Positions 44,243 to 53,529 of a stretch of DNA of 64,000 nt are shown in pieces. Under the pieces are notes generated by a model. It was not told the DNA's origin. It saw nothing but the letters and a program-made list of their open reading frames with translations, and made no database searches. The stretch's first letter is position 1; the number at the start of each line of letters is the position of its first letter. The stretch comes from Chitinolyticbacter albus (lineage in GTDB: Bacteria > Pseudomonadota > Gammaproteobacteria > Burkholderiales > Chitinibacteraceae), in NCBI RefSeq assembly GCF_024437655.1, contig NZ_JANBVF010000015.1, forward strand, positions 1 to 64,000, given 5' to 3'. A program made the translations under genes and the position numbers.

Positions 44243-46519
44243 GTGTTGCTCCGCGCCCTGCTTCCCATCCTGGCTTTCGTGCTTGGTGCCTGCCTGCTGC
44301 AGGTGCCATCGACACTGCCGCCACTCTGGCCCGCCCTGCTACTGGCAGGCATCGCCCTGGCATGCGCTGCCTGGTGCCCGCGCTGGCGTACAGCCTTGCT
44401 GGTCATCGCCTGCGCCGCAGCGGGCTGGGGCTGGGCCGACCTCAGGGCGCAAGCGCGACTGGCCGACCGGCTGGACGAGCGCCAGGAAGGCCGGACAATC
44501 ACGGTGCAAGGCCACGTTGCCGGCCTGCCCCAGCCGACATTGCACGGTATACGCTTTCTCTTTGTGCCCGATGACGCCAGTCTGCCGCGCCGCATCCAGG
44601 CGAGCTGGTACGGCCCGGCGGCCAAGCCGCGTACGGGAGAGCGCTGGCAACTGGCGCTCAAGCTCAAGCAGGTGCACGGCGCGGTCAATCCCGGTGGGTT
44701 CGACCTGGAGCGCTGGATGCTGCAGGAAGGCATAGGCGCCACAGCCAATGTACAAGCCGGGCAACGTCTGCCTGGCCATGCCTGGCGCGCGACGATAGAC
44801 CGGGGCCGCGTCGTGATCGCAAACCACATCCGGGCGGAGCTGGCCGCTCGCCCATATGCGCCGGTGATCGTTGCGCTGGTGGTGGGCGAGCAAGCGGGCA
44901 TCCCGCCCGAACAGTGGCAGCGCTTCACCACGACTGGCATCTCGCATTTGATCAGCATCAGTGGTTTGCATATCACCATGGTCGCGGGCCTCGTCGCCTG
45001 GGCGGCCGGATGGGGCTGGCGGCGCCTGCCGCGACTGGCGGCGCGCATCGCGGCGCAACGGGCCGCGCTCGTTGCCGGCATGATCGCGGCGCTGTGCTAC
45101 AGCACGCTGGCGGGCTTTGCCGTGCCGACCCAGCGTACGCTGTTGATGCTGACGCTGGCGGGCCTGTGCCTGCTCAGCGCCCGGTTGTGGCCCTTGAGCC
45201 TGATCTGGACCCTGGCGCTGGGCCTCGTCGTACTGGTCGATCCGTTCGCAGTGCTGTCGCCGGGGTTCTGGCTGTCGTTCCTGACCGTGGGTGCGCTGCT
45301 GTGGCTGTCGGCCAACCGCAATGGTCGCCAGCACTGGCTGCGTGTCTGGGCGGGTACCCAGTGGGCCGCGACGCTGGCGTCATTCCCGCTGCTGCTGTTC
45401 CTGTTCCAGCAATTACCGCTGGTGTCCCCGCTGGCCAATGCCGTGGCGATCCCCCTGGTCAGCCTGGCGGTCACGCCGCTGGCGCTCGTCGGCACGCTCG
45501 ATCCCAGCGGCTTGCTGCTGGTCGGCGCGGAGCGGCTGTTCGCGCTGACCGACTGGCTGCTCGCCCAGCTTGCCGCACTGCCCCACGCCAGCATCAGCCT
45601 GCCCGCCCCGCCGCTATGGACTCTGCTGCCGGCGGCATGCGGTGTCCTGCTCTTGTTGCTGCCTGCCGGCCTGCCGGGGCGCTGGCTGGCGCCCATTTTC
45701 CTGTTGCCCATGCTGGTGCCGCAGGGCGAGGCGCTACCGGCCGGGCATTACCGCGCCACGATCCTGGATGTGGGCCAAGGGCTTGCAGTGCTGGTACAGA
45801 CGCGCAATCGCATCCTGCTGTACGACACGGGCCCGCCCGGCGCGGCCCAGCGCTATCTGCTGCCCAGCTTGCGGGCCATGGGCGTCGCCCGCCTCGATGT
45901 CCTCGTCGTCTCGCACGACGACAACGACCATACCGGTGGCGCCGATGCGTTGCTCGCCACGCTGCCGGTCACGCGCTGGTCCAGCCGGTTGCCCACGCAG
46001 CATCCGGCCCGGATGCGGCCAGCGCCGCACGCGCCCTGCATGGCAGGGCAACGCTGGCGCTGGGATGGGGTGACGTTCGAATTCATTTGGCCCCACCCGG
46101 ACTACGCCGGGCGCGACGACAACGCTATGAGCTGCGTGCTACGCATCGACAACGGTCGCCATGCGCTGCTGTTGCCGGGCGACATCGGCCGCTCCGAGGA
46201 GTTGCAACTGGTCGAAGCCGATCTGGCCGATACCGACATCGTCGTCGCGCCGCACCACGGCAGCCGCTCATCGTCCAGTGAAGCGCTGATCGCAGCCACC
46301 GAGCCGGCGTGGGTCGCCTACTCGGCCGGTTATCTCAACCGCTTCCACCACCCTAACCGCATCATCGTCGAACGCTACGCCGCACACGGCGCGCAAGCGC
46401 TGCGCACCGATCATGACGGCGCGCTGGTGTTCGAAGTGGGAGACACCATCGACGCCTGGGGCTGGCGCACGCGTACGCCGCGCTATTGGCGCTGGCAGGC
46501 AACGACGCAGTCGCAATGA
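44243..46519 (+). CDS. comEC: DNA internalization competence protein ComEC/Rec2
   Basis: A 758-residue polytopic protein with an N-terminal membrane/OB region, the competence domain (ISHLISISGLHITMVAGLVA) and a C-terminal metallo-beta-lactamase domain (ILDVGQGLAVLVQT, SHDDNDHTGG, APHHGSRSSSS). It forms the inner-membrane channel for single-stranded DNA in natural transformation. The frame appears intact, so competence is possible. The start is a GTG at 44243, with a TTG one codon on as an alternative. It is divergent from the hydroxylase gene. Confidence 0.93.
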   Translation: MLLRALLPILAFVLGACLLQVPSTLPPLWPALLLAGIALACAAWCPRWRTALLVIACAAAGWGWADLRAQARLADRLDERQEGRTITVQGHVAGLPQPTLHGIRFLFVPDDASLPRRIQASWYGPAAKPRTGERWQLALKLKQVHGAVNPGGFDLERWMLQEGIGATANVQAGQRLPGHAWRATIDRGRVVIANHIRAELAARPYAPVIVALVVGEQAGIPPEQWQRFTTTGISHLISISGLHITMVAGLVAWAAGWGWRRLPRLAARIAAQRAALVAGMIAALCYSTLAGFAVPTQRTLLMLTLAGLCLLSARLWPLSLIWTLALGLVVLVDPFAVLSPGFWLSFLTVGALLWLSANRNGRQHWLRVWAGTQWAATLASFPLLLFLFQQLPLVSPLANAVAIPLVSLAVTPLALVGTLDPSGLLLVGAERLFALTDWLLAQLAALPHASISLPAPPLWTLLPAACGVLLLLLPAGLPGRWLAPIFLLPMLVPQGEALPAGHYRATILDVGQGLAVLVQTRNRILLYDTGPPGAAQRYLLPSLRAMGVARLDVLVVSHDDNDHTGGADALLATLPVTRWSSRLPTQHPARMRPAPHAPCMAGQRWRWDGVTFEFIWPHPDYAGRDDNAMSCVLRIDNGRHALLLPGDIGRSEELQLVEADLADTDIVVAPHHGSRSSSSEALIAATEPAWVAYSAGYLNRFHHPNRIIVERYAAHGAQALRTDHDGALVFEVGDTIDAWGWRTRTPRYWRWQATTQSQ

Positions 46520-46545
46520 AAACAGCCACCGCGAACGGTGGCTGT
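46519..46545 (-). terminator. Terminator of the ybiT gene
   Basis: A 9-bp perfect stem (ACAGCCACC, 46522-46530; GGTGGCTGT, 46537-46545) followed on the minus strand by TTTT (46519-46522, the first of which is shared with the stem). It touches the comEC stop, so it mainly serves the minus-strand gene. Confidence 0.8.
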
Positions 46546-46564
46546 CTGATGCTGCGCCGAGTGC

Positions 46565-48169
46565 TTATTCCAGGCCGCGGCTGTGCAGGTATTCCTCGTA
46601 ACCGCCGAGGTAGTGGGTGAACGTGCCGTCGCCGTTCAACTCCAGGATCTGAGTCGCGAGCGATGACACGAACTGGCGATCGTGCGAAACGAAGATCAGC
46701 GTGCCCTTGTACAGGTCGAGCGCCAGGTTCAGCGATTCGATCGATTCCATGTCCATGTGGTTGGTCGGCTCATCCATCAGCAGCACGTTGGGACGCTGCA
46801 GGATCAGCTTGCCGTACAGCATGCGGCCCTTCTCGCCACCGGACAGCACCTTCACCGACTTCTTCACGTCGTCGCCGCCGAACAGCAGGCGGCCGAGTAT
46901 GCCGCGGATCACCTGGTCGTCGTCGCCCGGCTGGCCCCACTGCTTCATCCAGTCAAAGAGGGTGATGTCCTCGGCGAAATCCTCTTCGTGATCCTGCGCG
47001 AAGTAGCCGGGTTCAGCCTTATCGGCCCACTTGATGAAACCCGCGTCGGGCTTGAGCTCGTTTACCAGCAACTTCATCAGCGTCGACTTGCCGACGCCGT
47101 TGCCGCCGATCACCGCCAGCTTCTGGCCGGCTTCGAAGATCAGGCTCAGGCTCTGGATCAGCGGCTTGTCGAACGATTTGGAGAGGTTGTTCGCCTCGAA
47201 GGCCTGGCGGTGCAGCTTTTGCTTGTCTTCCAGATCGAAGCGGATATACGGGTTCTGGCGCGAGGACGGCTTCACCTCGACCATGTTGTCCTTGATCTTG
47301 TCGGCAAGCTTCAGGCGGGAAGTGGCCTGGCGGCTTTTGGACTTGTTGGCGGCAAAGCGCGCGGCAAAGGCCTGCAGTTCGGCGACCTTTTCCTTGGCCT
47401 TGCTGTTGTCGGCCAACAGGCGTTCGCGCGCCTGGGTGCTGGCCAGCATGTAGTCGTCGTAGTTGCCCGGATAGATGCGAATTTCGCCGTAGTCGACGTC
47501 GGCAACGTGGGTGCACACCTGGTTCAAGAAGTGGCGATCGTGCGAGATGATCAGCATCGTCGATTCGCGCTGGTTCAGCGTTTCCTCGAGCCAGCGGATG
47601 GTGTTGATGTCCAGGTTGTTGGTCGGCTCGTCCAGCAGCAGCACGTCCGGATTGCTGAACAGCGCCTGCGCCAGCAACACCCGCAGCTTCCAGCCCGGCG
47701 CGACTTCGGACATCGGCCCGTTGTGCAGCTCGATCGGGATGCCGGCGCCCATCAGCAGGCTGCCGGCCCGTGCTTCGGCGGTGTAGCCGTCGTATTCGGC
47801 GACCTTGCCTTCGAGCTCGGCGGCACGCATGTAGTCGTCCTCGGTCGCCTCGAGGTTGGCGTAGATCGCATCGCGTTCATGAATCGCCGCCCACAGCTCC
47901 ACATGGCCCTGCATCACCACGTCGATCACACGCTGGTCTTCGTAGGCGAACTGGTCCTGCTTGAGCTTGCCCAGGCGCACGCCCGGCTCCAGCGCCACGT
48001 TGCCCGCGGAGGGCTCCAGATCGCCGCCGAGGATCTTCATGAAAGTGGATTTGCCGCAGCCGTTGGCGCCGATCAGGCCATAACGGTTGCCGTCGCCAAA
48101 CTTGACGCTGACTTTTTCAAACAGCGGCTTGGCGCCGAACTGCATGGTGATATTGGAAGTACTGATCAT
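46565..48169 (-). CDS. ybiT: ABC-F family ATPase, YbiT type
   Basis: A 534-residue soluble protein with two ABC ATPase domains (Walker [10 protein letters not shown] and GGNGVGKST; Walker [12 protein letters not shown] and [11 protein letters not shown]) joined by a charged linker (about residues 240-320). It aligns with E. coli YbiT almost end to end (start [18 protein letters not shown]). ABC-F proteins bind the ribosomal E site and help translation of difficult sequences; they are not transporters. The length agrees with YbiT (530). Confidence 0.93.
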   Translation of the reverse strand: MISTSNITMQFGAKPLFEKVSVKFGDGNRYGLIGANGCGKSTFMKILGGDLEPSAGNVALEPGVRLGKLKQDQFAYEDQRVIDVVMQGHVELWAAIHERDAIYANLEATEDDYMRAAELEGKVAEYDGYTAEARAGSLLMGAGIPIELHNGPMSEVAPGWKLRVLLAQALFSNPDVLLLDEPTNNLDINTIRWLEETLNQRESTMLIISHDRHFLNQVCTHVADVDYGEIRIYPGNYDDYMLASTQARERLLADNSKAKEKVAELQAFAARFAANKSKSRQATSRLKLADKIKDNMVEVKPSSRQNPYIRFDLEDKQKLHRQAFEANNLSKSFDKPLIQSLSLIFEAGQKLAVIGGNGVGKSTLMKLLVNELKPDAGFIKWADKAEPGYFAQDHEEDFAEDITLFDWMKQWGQPGDDDQVIRGILGRLLFGGDDVKKSVKVLSGGEKGRMLYGKLILQRPNVLLMDEPTNHMDMESIESLNLALDLYKGTLIFVSHDRQFVSSLATQILELNGDGTFTHYLGGYEEYLHSRGLE

Positions 48170-48289
48170 CTGCTGGGGTTTCCTCGCGCCCCGCCGGTAG
48201 GCGAAGCGAATAAAATCCGGTATGCGCCCGCCGCCAAAATGGCCGCAAAACGCTGAAAGTTTTGGATTTTATCATAGCGAGCTGACCCG

Positions 48290-49471
48290 ATGCGCCACGC
48301 CCACCCCCATCGCCTTGCCCCGCGCCTGGCCGATATCGAGCCCTTCCACGTAATGCGTATTCTGGAAGCGGCCAAGCAGCTGGAAGCCCAGGGCCGCGAC
48401 GTGATCCATCTGGAGGTCGGCGAGCCCGATTTCGCCACGCCACCACAGATCGTCGAGGCCGGCATCGCGGCCTTGCGTGCCGGGCACACCTTCTATACCG
48501 GTGCCTGCGGCCTGTCGCAGCTGCGCGAAGCCATCGCCGGCTTTTATCAGGACCGCTTCGGTCTGAGCATCGATCCACGCCGCATCATCGTCACCCCCGG
48601 CGCCTCCGGCGCACTGCAGCTGATCCTCGCGCTCCTCGTCGGGCGCGACGACGAGGTGCTGCTCACCGACCCCGGCTATCCGTGCAACCGCCACCTGGTC
48701 ACGCTGTGCGAGGGCCGGCCCGTCAATATTGCGGTGGGCGCCGACAGCCGCTTCCAGTTGCTGGCGCGCCATGTCGAACAGCATGCCGGCGAGTGCACCG
48801 TCGCGACCTTGGTCGCCAGCCCCGCCAACCCTAGCGGCACGGTGCTGGAACTTGCCGAAATCGCCGAACTGGCTGCCGTTTGTCGGAAGAAAAACATCGC
48901 GTTGATCGTCGACGAAATCTACCAGGGCCTGGTGTACGAGCGCGCGCACGAAACGGCGCTGACGGTCGCTGCCGACGCTTTCATCGTCAATAGTTTCTCC
49001 AAGTTCTTCCAGATGACAGGCTGGCGCCTGGGCTGGCTGGTCGCCCCGGAATGGGCTATTCCGGAACTGGAAAAACTGGCGCAGAACCTGTTCCTCGCCG
49101 CCCCCACGCCAGCGCAATATGCTGCGCTCGCGGCCTTCGGGCCGGACACGCTGGCCTTGCTGGAAGCGCGTCGCGCCGAGCTTGACCAGCGTCGTCGCGT
49201 TCTTTGTAAGCTTTTAACCGACATCGGACTGACACTGCCTGCGCCGGCGCAAGGTGCCTTCTATCTGTGGGCTGACTGCAGTGCCTTTACTGACAACACC
49301 GAGACGCTTGCCGCACATCTGCTCGATACGGAAAGCATCGCGCTGACACCTGGCCGCGACTTCGGCAGCAACCCTTTATTCATGCGCCTTGCCTATACGC
49401 AGCCCGTGCCGCGCCTGCTCGAGGCAGCAGAGCGATTACGCCGCTCGTTGGCACGCGGTTGCAGAAGCTGA
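48290..49471 (+). CDS. PLP-dependent class I/II aminotransferase
   Basis: A 393-residue fold-type I aminotransferase: FYTGACGLSQLREAIAGFY, ASPANPSGTVLE, DEIYQGLVY, and the PLP lysine in NSFSKFFQMTGWRLGW. It is in the aspartate/alanine-type group; the amino donor cannot be read off. It might supply an aminoadipate transaminase to the lysine pathway, but it is 15 kb away and nothing else supports that. The region has no close operon partner; the next gene begins 75 bases on. Confidence 0.9.
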   Translation: MRHAHPHRLAPRLADIEPFHVMRILEAAKQLEAQGRDVIHLEVGEPDFATPPQIVEAGIAALRAGHTFYTGACGLSQLREAIAGFYQDRFGLSIDPRRIIVTPGASGALQLILALLVGRDDEVLLTDPGYPCNRHLVTLCEGRPVNIAVGADSRFQLLARHVEQHAGECTVATLVASPANPSGTVLELAEIAELAAVCRKKNIALIVDEIYQGLVYERAHETALTVAADAFIVNSFSKFFQMTGWRLGWLVAPEWAIPELEKLAQNLFLAAPTPAQYAALAAFGPDTLALLEARRAELDQRRRVLCKLLTDIGLTLPAPAQGAFYLWADCSAFTDNTETLAAHLLDTESIALTPGRDFGSNPLFMRLAYTQPVPRLLEAAERLRRSLARGCRS

Positions 49472-49546
49472 CAGCCTCCCTTAACCTTAAAAATAACGAC
49501 AATATTCGCGGCAAACGCGAGCTTAAAGAGTGGGGGGCGAAGCACC

Positions 49547-51076
49547 ATGTTCGACTTCAAAGGCCTCATCGGTGCGCTGTTCAATCGCGGACCGCAAGAA
49601 GGCGTGCACGATTTCAAATCGGCGACGATGTTCATGCAGGAGCTCCCCGAGAGCGACATCCTGCAAGCCCATATCGAGATCGTGAAGGCGCTCAAGCAGT
49701 TGAACGCCAATGCACGCGTCAGCCTGAAGGAGCGGATGCGCACCGTGCCTTATCTGGACGACAAGGCACGCGCGCTGCAGAACCATCTGATCGACGTCTA
49801 TTTCGGTCGCTTGATCGACGATCATGTCGCGCCCCACCAGGTACTGCCGTCCATCCTCACCTACTGGCACCAGGTGGGCGAGGCATACCGGCTGTGCATC
49901 AAGCAGGCGAGCCAAACCGGCGCCCGTGGCCTGGACGTGCAATTGCAGATCTTCGCGCTGCGTGCGCTCTCTCACTACAACCAGGAAGTGAAGTGGGCCC
50001 ATCTGCGTTACATGGAGGTCGACGCCAAGGTGTGGCGCAACCTGCACCGGCTGTACCACTACGCCGAAGAGCACAAGTTTGCCATCGCGCCGCTGCAACC
50101 CTATGCCAATACCGAGCTGACCGACGCCCGCCGTGAGTACATGCAGGCGATGATGCTCACGCTGTCGCAGCCGGACAAACTGCAACCGGCCCAGATCGAA
50201 CTCGCGGCGCAATGGCTGAAGCGCTGGTCCGGTCGCATGGAACTGGAAATGCTGATCCGGCCCAATCGCCAGCTATTCGCCGTCAATATCGCCGGCTCCT
50301 CGGCGCCCAAGCGCTTACGCCGCGATATGGTGGGCGACAACTGGCGCTACTGGTTCACCGAGGCGCTGGTACTGCATGTACGTGAGGTGCACGATCAGCT
50401 GCTGCGCGGTGACAGCCCACTCGATCACGGCCTGCCGATCGAATCGGCGGAGCCTGGCAATCTCGCGCTGATGCTCAATCTGGTGAACCTGTGGTCGCGC
50501 GACGTACCGGCACCGGTGCGGCGGTACGAGCGACATCTTGCGCGCAAGCGGCTGCAGGTAGTGCGCGGCCTGGAGGATGTGATCCATTTTTTGCGCGCGC
50601 CGGCCGGCCAGGCTCGCCGGGTCGATACCGAGCACTGGGAAGTGGCAAACGAGAGCGCAGGCGGCTACGGCGTGAACTACAGCGGCAAGGGCGACGACAG
50701 GCTGCTGGTCGGCGAGATCGTCGGCCTGGGCCAGCAGGAAGGGCCCGGCCTTGTCATCGGCGTGATCCGCCGCATCACGCGGCGCCGGGACGGCCAGGTA
50801 GAGGTGGGCATCGAGAATCTCGCGTCCAACCCGCTGGTGGTCGAACTCAAGCCCACGCAGAGCGAACGCAGCTTCTTCGGCCTGTATTCGCCAGAGACTG
50901 GTGCCACCACGCAAGGACGCTTCCTGATGCTGCCGCAGACCTTCTTTGCGGCCAACCGCGAGTTCCAGCTATCGGCACAGGGCAAGAGCTATCGTATCCG
51001 GCTCGATCCGGCGCTGGAACAAACCAGCTACGCCGCCATCTCGCGCTTCTCCGTGCTGCAACGCCTCGCGGCCTGA
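49547..51076 (+). CDS. Conserved protein with C-terminal PilZ-like domain
   Basis: A 509-residue soluble protein. Residues 1-330 are mostly helical and unrecognised. Near residue 365 is HWEVANESAGGYGVNY, containing N-x-S-x-x-G, followed by VGEIVGLGQQEGPGLVIGVI and GQVEVGIENL. This is the second half of the PilZ c-di-GMP-binding motif and its barrel pattern. RxxxR strings (RRYER, RHLAR) lie about 45 residues earlier, farther than usual. A c-di-GMP receptor role is plausible but unproven; the family is otherwise uncharacterised to my knowledge. Confidence 0.6.
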   Translation: MFDFKGLIGALFNRGPQEGVHDFKSATMFMQELPESDILQAHIEIVKALKQLNANARVSLKERMRTVPYLDDKARALQNHLIDVYFGRLIDDHVAPHQVLPSILTYWHQVGEAYRLCIKQASQTGARGLDVQLQIFALRALSHYNQEVKWAHLRYMEVDAKVWRNLHRLYHYAEEHKFAIAPLQPYANTELTDARREYMQAMMLTLSQPDKLQPAQIELAAQWLKRWSGRMELEMLIRPNRQLFAVNIAGSSAPKRLRRDMVGDNWRYWFTEALVLHVREVHDQLLRGDSPLDHGLPIESAEPGNLALMLNLVNLWSRDVPAPVRRYERHLARKRLQVVRGLEDVIHFLRAPAGQARRVDTEHWEVANESAGGYGVNYSGKGDDRLLVGEIVGLGQQEGPGLVIGVIRRITRRRDGQVEVGIENLASNPLVVELKPTQSERSFFGLYSPETGATTQGRFLMLPQTFFAANREFQLSAQGKSYRIRLDPALEQTSYAAISRFSVLQRLAA

Positions 51077-51078
51077 CG

Positions 51079-51402
51079 TTACTTCGCCTTGGGTTGGGTC
51101 GTCGGTGTGATAGCAGGTAGCGTGGTCGGCGTTGGTTTAGGCACCATCACCTTGGCGCAGCGGCCGTAGCGCGCATACTCGGCGTCGATCTCATCGCGCC
51201 GTGCCTCCATCTTGCGCACGTTGTACGGCTTGCGCTCGCGCGTGAGGCGCTTGTCGATCAGCGCGCGCTCGTTGATCAGCTTCTCGCAGCGCTGCCGATC
51301 GAGCTCGGCCAGCTTGGCCGGGCTGTACGACGTATCTGCCGCCATGGCGGCATGCATGCTGGCCGTCAACACCAGCAACATCAGGGTTCGGACGAATACC
51401 AC
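51079..51402 (-). CDS. Small secreted protein of unknown function
   Basis: A 107-residue protein with a signal peptide (VVFVRTLMLLVLTASMHAAM, read as Met-first), a highly charged helical core with two cysteines (DRQRCEKLI, YGRCAKVM) and a Pro/Thr tail. I do not recognise the family. Translation starts at GTG (51402), supported by GAGGAGGAAAC directly upstream. It overlaps the 3' end of pabC by 22 bases and is probably the last gene of that operon. Confidence 0.65.
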   Translation of the reverse strand: MVFVRTLMLLVLTASMHAAMAADTSYSPAKLAELDRQRCEKLINERALIDKRLTRERKPYNVRKMEARRDEIDAEYARYGRCAKVMVPKPTPTTLPAITPTTQPKAK

Positions 51403-52205
51403 GTTTCCTCCTCGGTCATCACAGCAAGTCCCGCCTGCAGCACGCTGTCGAGCGCATGCACGCCCCAATGCTGGCCAGAGAGCTCGCGCACGGGAACGAG
51501 CCCGATCAGGCTGTTGCATAAATAGAGTCGGTCGGCAGCCATCACTGCAGCTGGCGTCAGTACCTTTTCCCGAATCGCAATGCCATTGCGCGCCGCCACG
51601 TCGGCGACCACCGATCGCATCACGCCGGCAACGCCAGCGTCATCCAGCCTGGGCGTGAACAGCACCCGGCCCGACAGTGCCAGCACATTGCTCATCACCC
51701 CTTCGAGCACATGCCCATCGCGATCAAGCAGCAGACCTTCCTGGATGGCCGGGTCGGACCATTCGCGCCGTGCCAGCACGTTTTCCAGCCGGTTCAGGTG
51801 CTTGACGCCAGCCAGCGCCGGCTGCCAACCGGCACGGATGTCGCACCAGCGCACCCGCGCGCCCTCAGCGGGCCAAACGGGTGGCAACGCGCTCACCTGG
51901 ACCACGCGATTGGGCGTACAGGCATCCGGCACCGCATAGCCACGCTGTGACTCGCCACGCGTAACGATCAGCTTGATCGCGCCGTCTTGCGGCGCCAGCT
52001 GGCGGATATCGGCTTCCAGCACTTCGCGCGGCGGCGCCGCGATGCCGAGCGCCGCACAGTCTGCCGCGAGCTTGGCGTATTGCCGAGCCCAGAAACGGAT
52101 GCCACCCGCGTCACAGCGCAGCGTGCGGAATACGCCATCGCCGAACTGGAATGCGCGATCGGCCAGTGCCAGCGCTTCGCCGGCCACGCCATTGATCATT
52201 TTCAT
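51381..52205 (-). CDS. pabC: 4-amino-4-deoxychorismate lyase
   Basis: A 274-residue fold-type IV PLP enzyme (branched-chain aminotransferase-like). The PLP lysine is in GVKHLNRLENVLARREW, and EGVMSNV provides the family's cofactor-binding loop. It removes pyruvate from aminodeoxychorismate to give p-aminobenzoate for folate. D-amino acid or branched-chain aminotransferases share the fold, but coupling to pabB by a 4-base overlap (ATGA) settles the role. A second Met two codons on is an alternative start. Confidence 0.9.
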   Translation of the reverse strand: MKMINGVAGEALALADRAFQFGDGVFRTLRCDAGGIRFWARQYAKLAADCAALGIAAPPREVLEADIRQLAPQDGAIKLIVTRGESQRGYAVPDACTPNRVVQVSALPPVWPAEGARVRWCDIRAGWQPALAGVKHLNRLENVLARREWSDPAIQEGLLLDRDGHVLEGVMSNVLALSGRVLFTPRLDDAGVAGVMRSVVADVAARNGIAIREKVLTPAAVMAADRLYLCNSLIGLVPVRELSGQHWGVHALDSVLQAGLAVMTEEETWYSSEP

Positions 52206-53488
52206 CCCGCCACCCCCAGTGCCCGCAACAGGCCACGCGCCTTGTGCCGCGTTTCCTGCAGTTCGCGTTCGGGATCGGAATCGGCAACGATACCGGCGCC
52301 GGCGCGGAAATAAAGTTGCGATCCGCTCTGCATGAAGCTGCGGATCAGGATATTGAGATCGGCTTGGCCATCGACACCGATGTAACCGACGCTGCCGGTG
52401 TAGGCCTGGCGCGGCCGGTCTTCGAGTTCACGTATGATCTGCATGCAGCGTACCTTGGGGCAGCCGGTGATGGTGCCACCGGGGAACAGCGCGCGCAGCA
52501 GTGCCCGTGGCGTGGTGCCGGGCGCCAGCCGGGCGCGGATATTGGATTCGATATGGTGGACGAAGGCATAGCTCGCCACCGCCATCAGCTCATCGACCTG
52601 CACCGAGCCGGGCACGGCGATGCGCCCCAGGTCGTTGCGTTCCAGGTCGACCAGCATGATGTGCTCGGCGCGCTCCTTTACCGTGTCGAGCAGCCGCGCC
52701 TTGAGCGCAGCGTCCTCGTCGGGCGTGGCGCCACGCGGATGCGTGCCGGCAATCGGCCGGGTCTGCACCACATCGCCGCGCACGCTCGCCAGTCGTTCCG
52801 GCGACGAGCTGACGATATGCCGCCCTTCCCCCAGATCGACCAGCGCCGAGAACGGTGCCGGATTAGCCTGGCGCAGCGCTGCGTAAAGATCGTGCGCCCC
52901 GCCCGCCGCGAGCCCCACATCCCAGCCGCGCGACAAATTCACCTGGAACACATCGCCCTCGACGATGTAGCGCTTGCATGTCGCCACCCCATCGAGAAAG
53001 GCCTGCGGGTCGTCCTCGCTCACCGTGGCCACGGCCAGCGGGGCCGGTTGCCACGCCGGCGTCGCTTCGACAAGGGCGGCGAGCTCGGCCAGCTGCGCCG
53101 CCGTCTCGGCCACCAGCCAAGCGCGTTGTGTATCGCGCTCGACCAGTACCGCTGCCGGGCAACGGATCAGCGCGGCACGCGGCCCGGGCTCGACATGCGC
53201 CGGTACCGTGGACTCGAACGCCTCCAGCAGCTCGTAGCCGGCGTACACCACCCAGCCACCCACAAAAGGCAGCGCAGCGGCGGGGGCGCCGGCCAGCGGC
53301 AGGCGGGCCATCTCGTCGAGAAAGGCCTGCTGCTCGTGCGCAGCAAAGCAGCGCCGCGATTGCGGCAGGGCGAACAGGATGTCCCAACCCCGATCTTGCG
53401 AGGACTGGAACAGCGCAGGAAAGAGAGCCGGCCGGGCCGCGGCGAGCGCGGCGAGGTCAGGCGGGACGGACAGGACTTGCGAGAACAT
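52202..53488 (-). CDS. pabB: Aminodeoxychorismate synthase component I
   Basis: A 428-residue chorismate-binding enzyme with VDLERNDLGRIAVPGSV, FPGGTITGCPKVRCMQIIRE and GAGIVADSDPERELQET, the chorismate-binding motifs shared by PabB and TrpE. It aminates chorismate to aminodeoxychorismate using ammonia from a PabA glutaminase, which is not in this window. The motif RPIAGTHPRG has Ala where E. coli PabB has the reactive Lys (PIKGT). The downstream pabC supports PabB rather than TrpE. Confidence 0.88.
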   Translation of the reverse strand: MFSQVLSVPPDLAALAAARPALFPALFQSSQDRGWDILFALPQSRRCFAAHEQQAFLDEMARLPLAGAPAAALPFVGGWVVYAGYELLEAFESTVPAHVEPGPRAALIRCPAAVLVERDTQRAWLVAETAAQLAELAALVEATPAWQPAPLAVATVSEDDPQAFLDGVATCKRYIVEGDVFQVNLSRGWDVGLAAGGAHDLYAALRQANPAPFSALVDLGEGRHIVSSSPERLASVRGDVVQTRPIAGTHPRGATPDEDAALKARLLDTVKERAEHIMLVDLERNDLGRIAVPGSVQVDELMAVASYAFVHHIESNIRARLAPGTTPRALLRALFPGGTITGCPKVRCMQIIRELEDRPRQAYTGSVGYIGVDGQADLNILIRSFMQSGSQLYFRAGAGIVADSDPERELQETRHKARGLLRALGVAG

Positions 53489-53529
53489 GGCGCGATTGTA
53501 TCAAGCCGCCGCCACGCCTCGCCGCGCCG

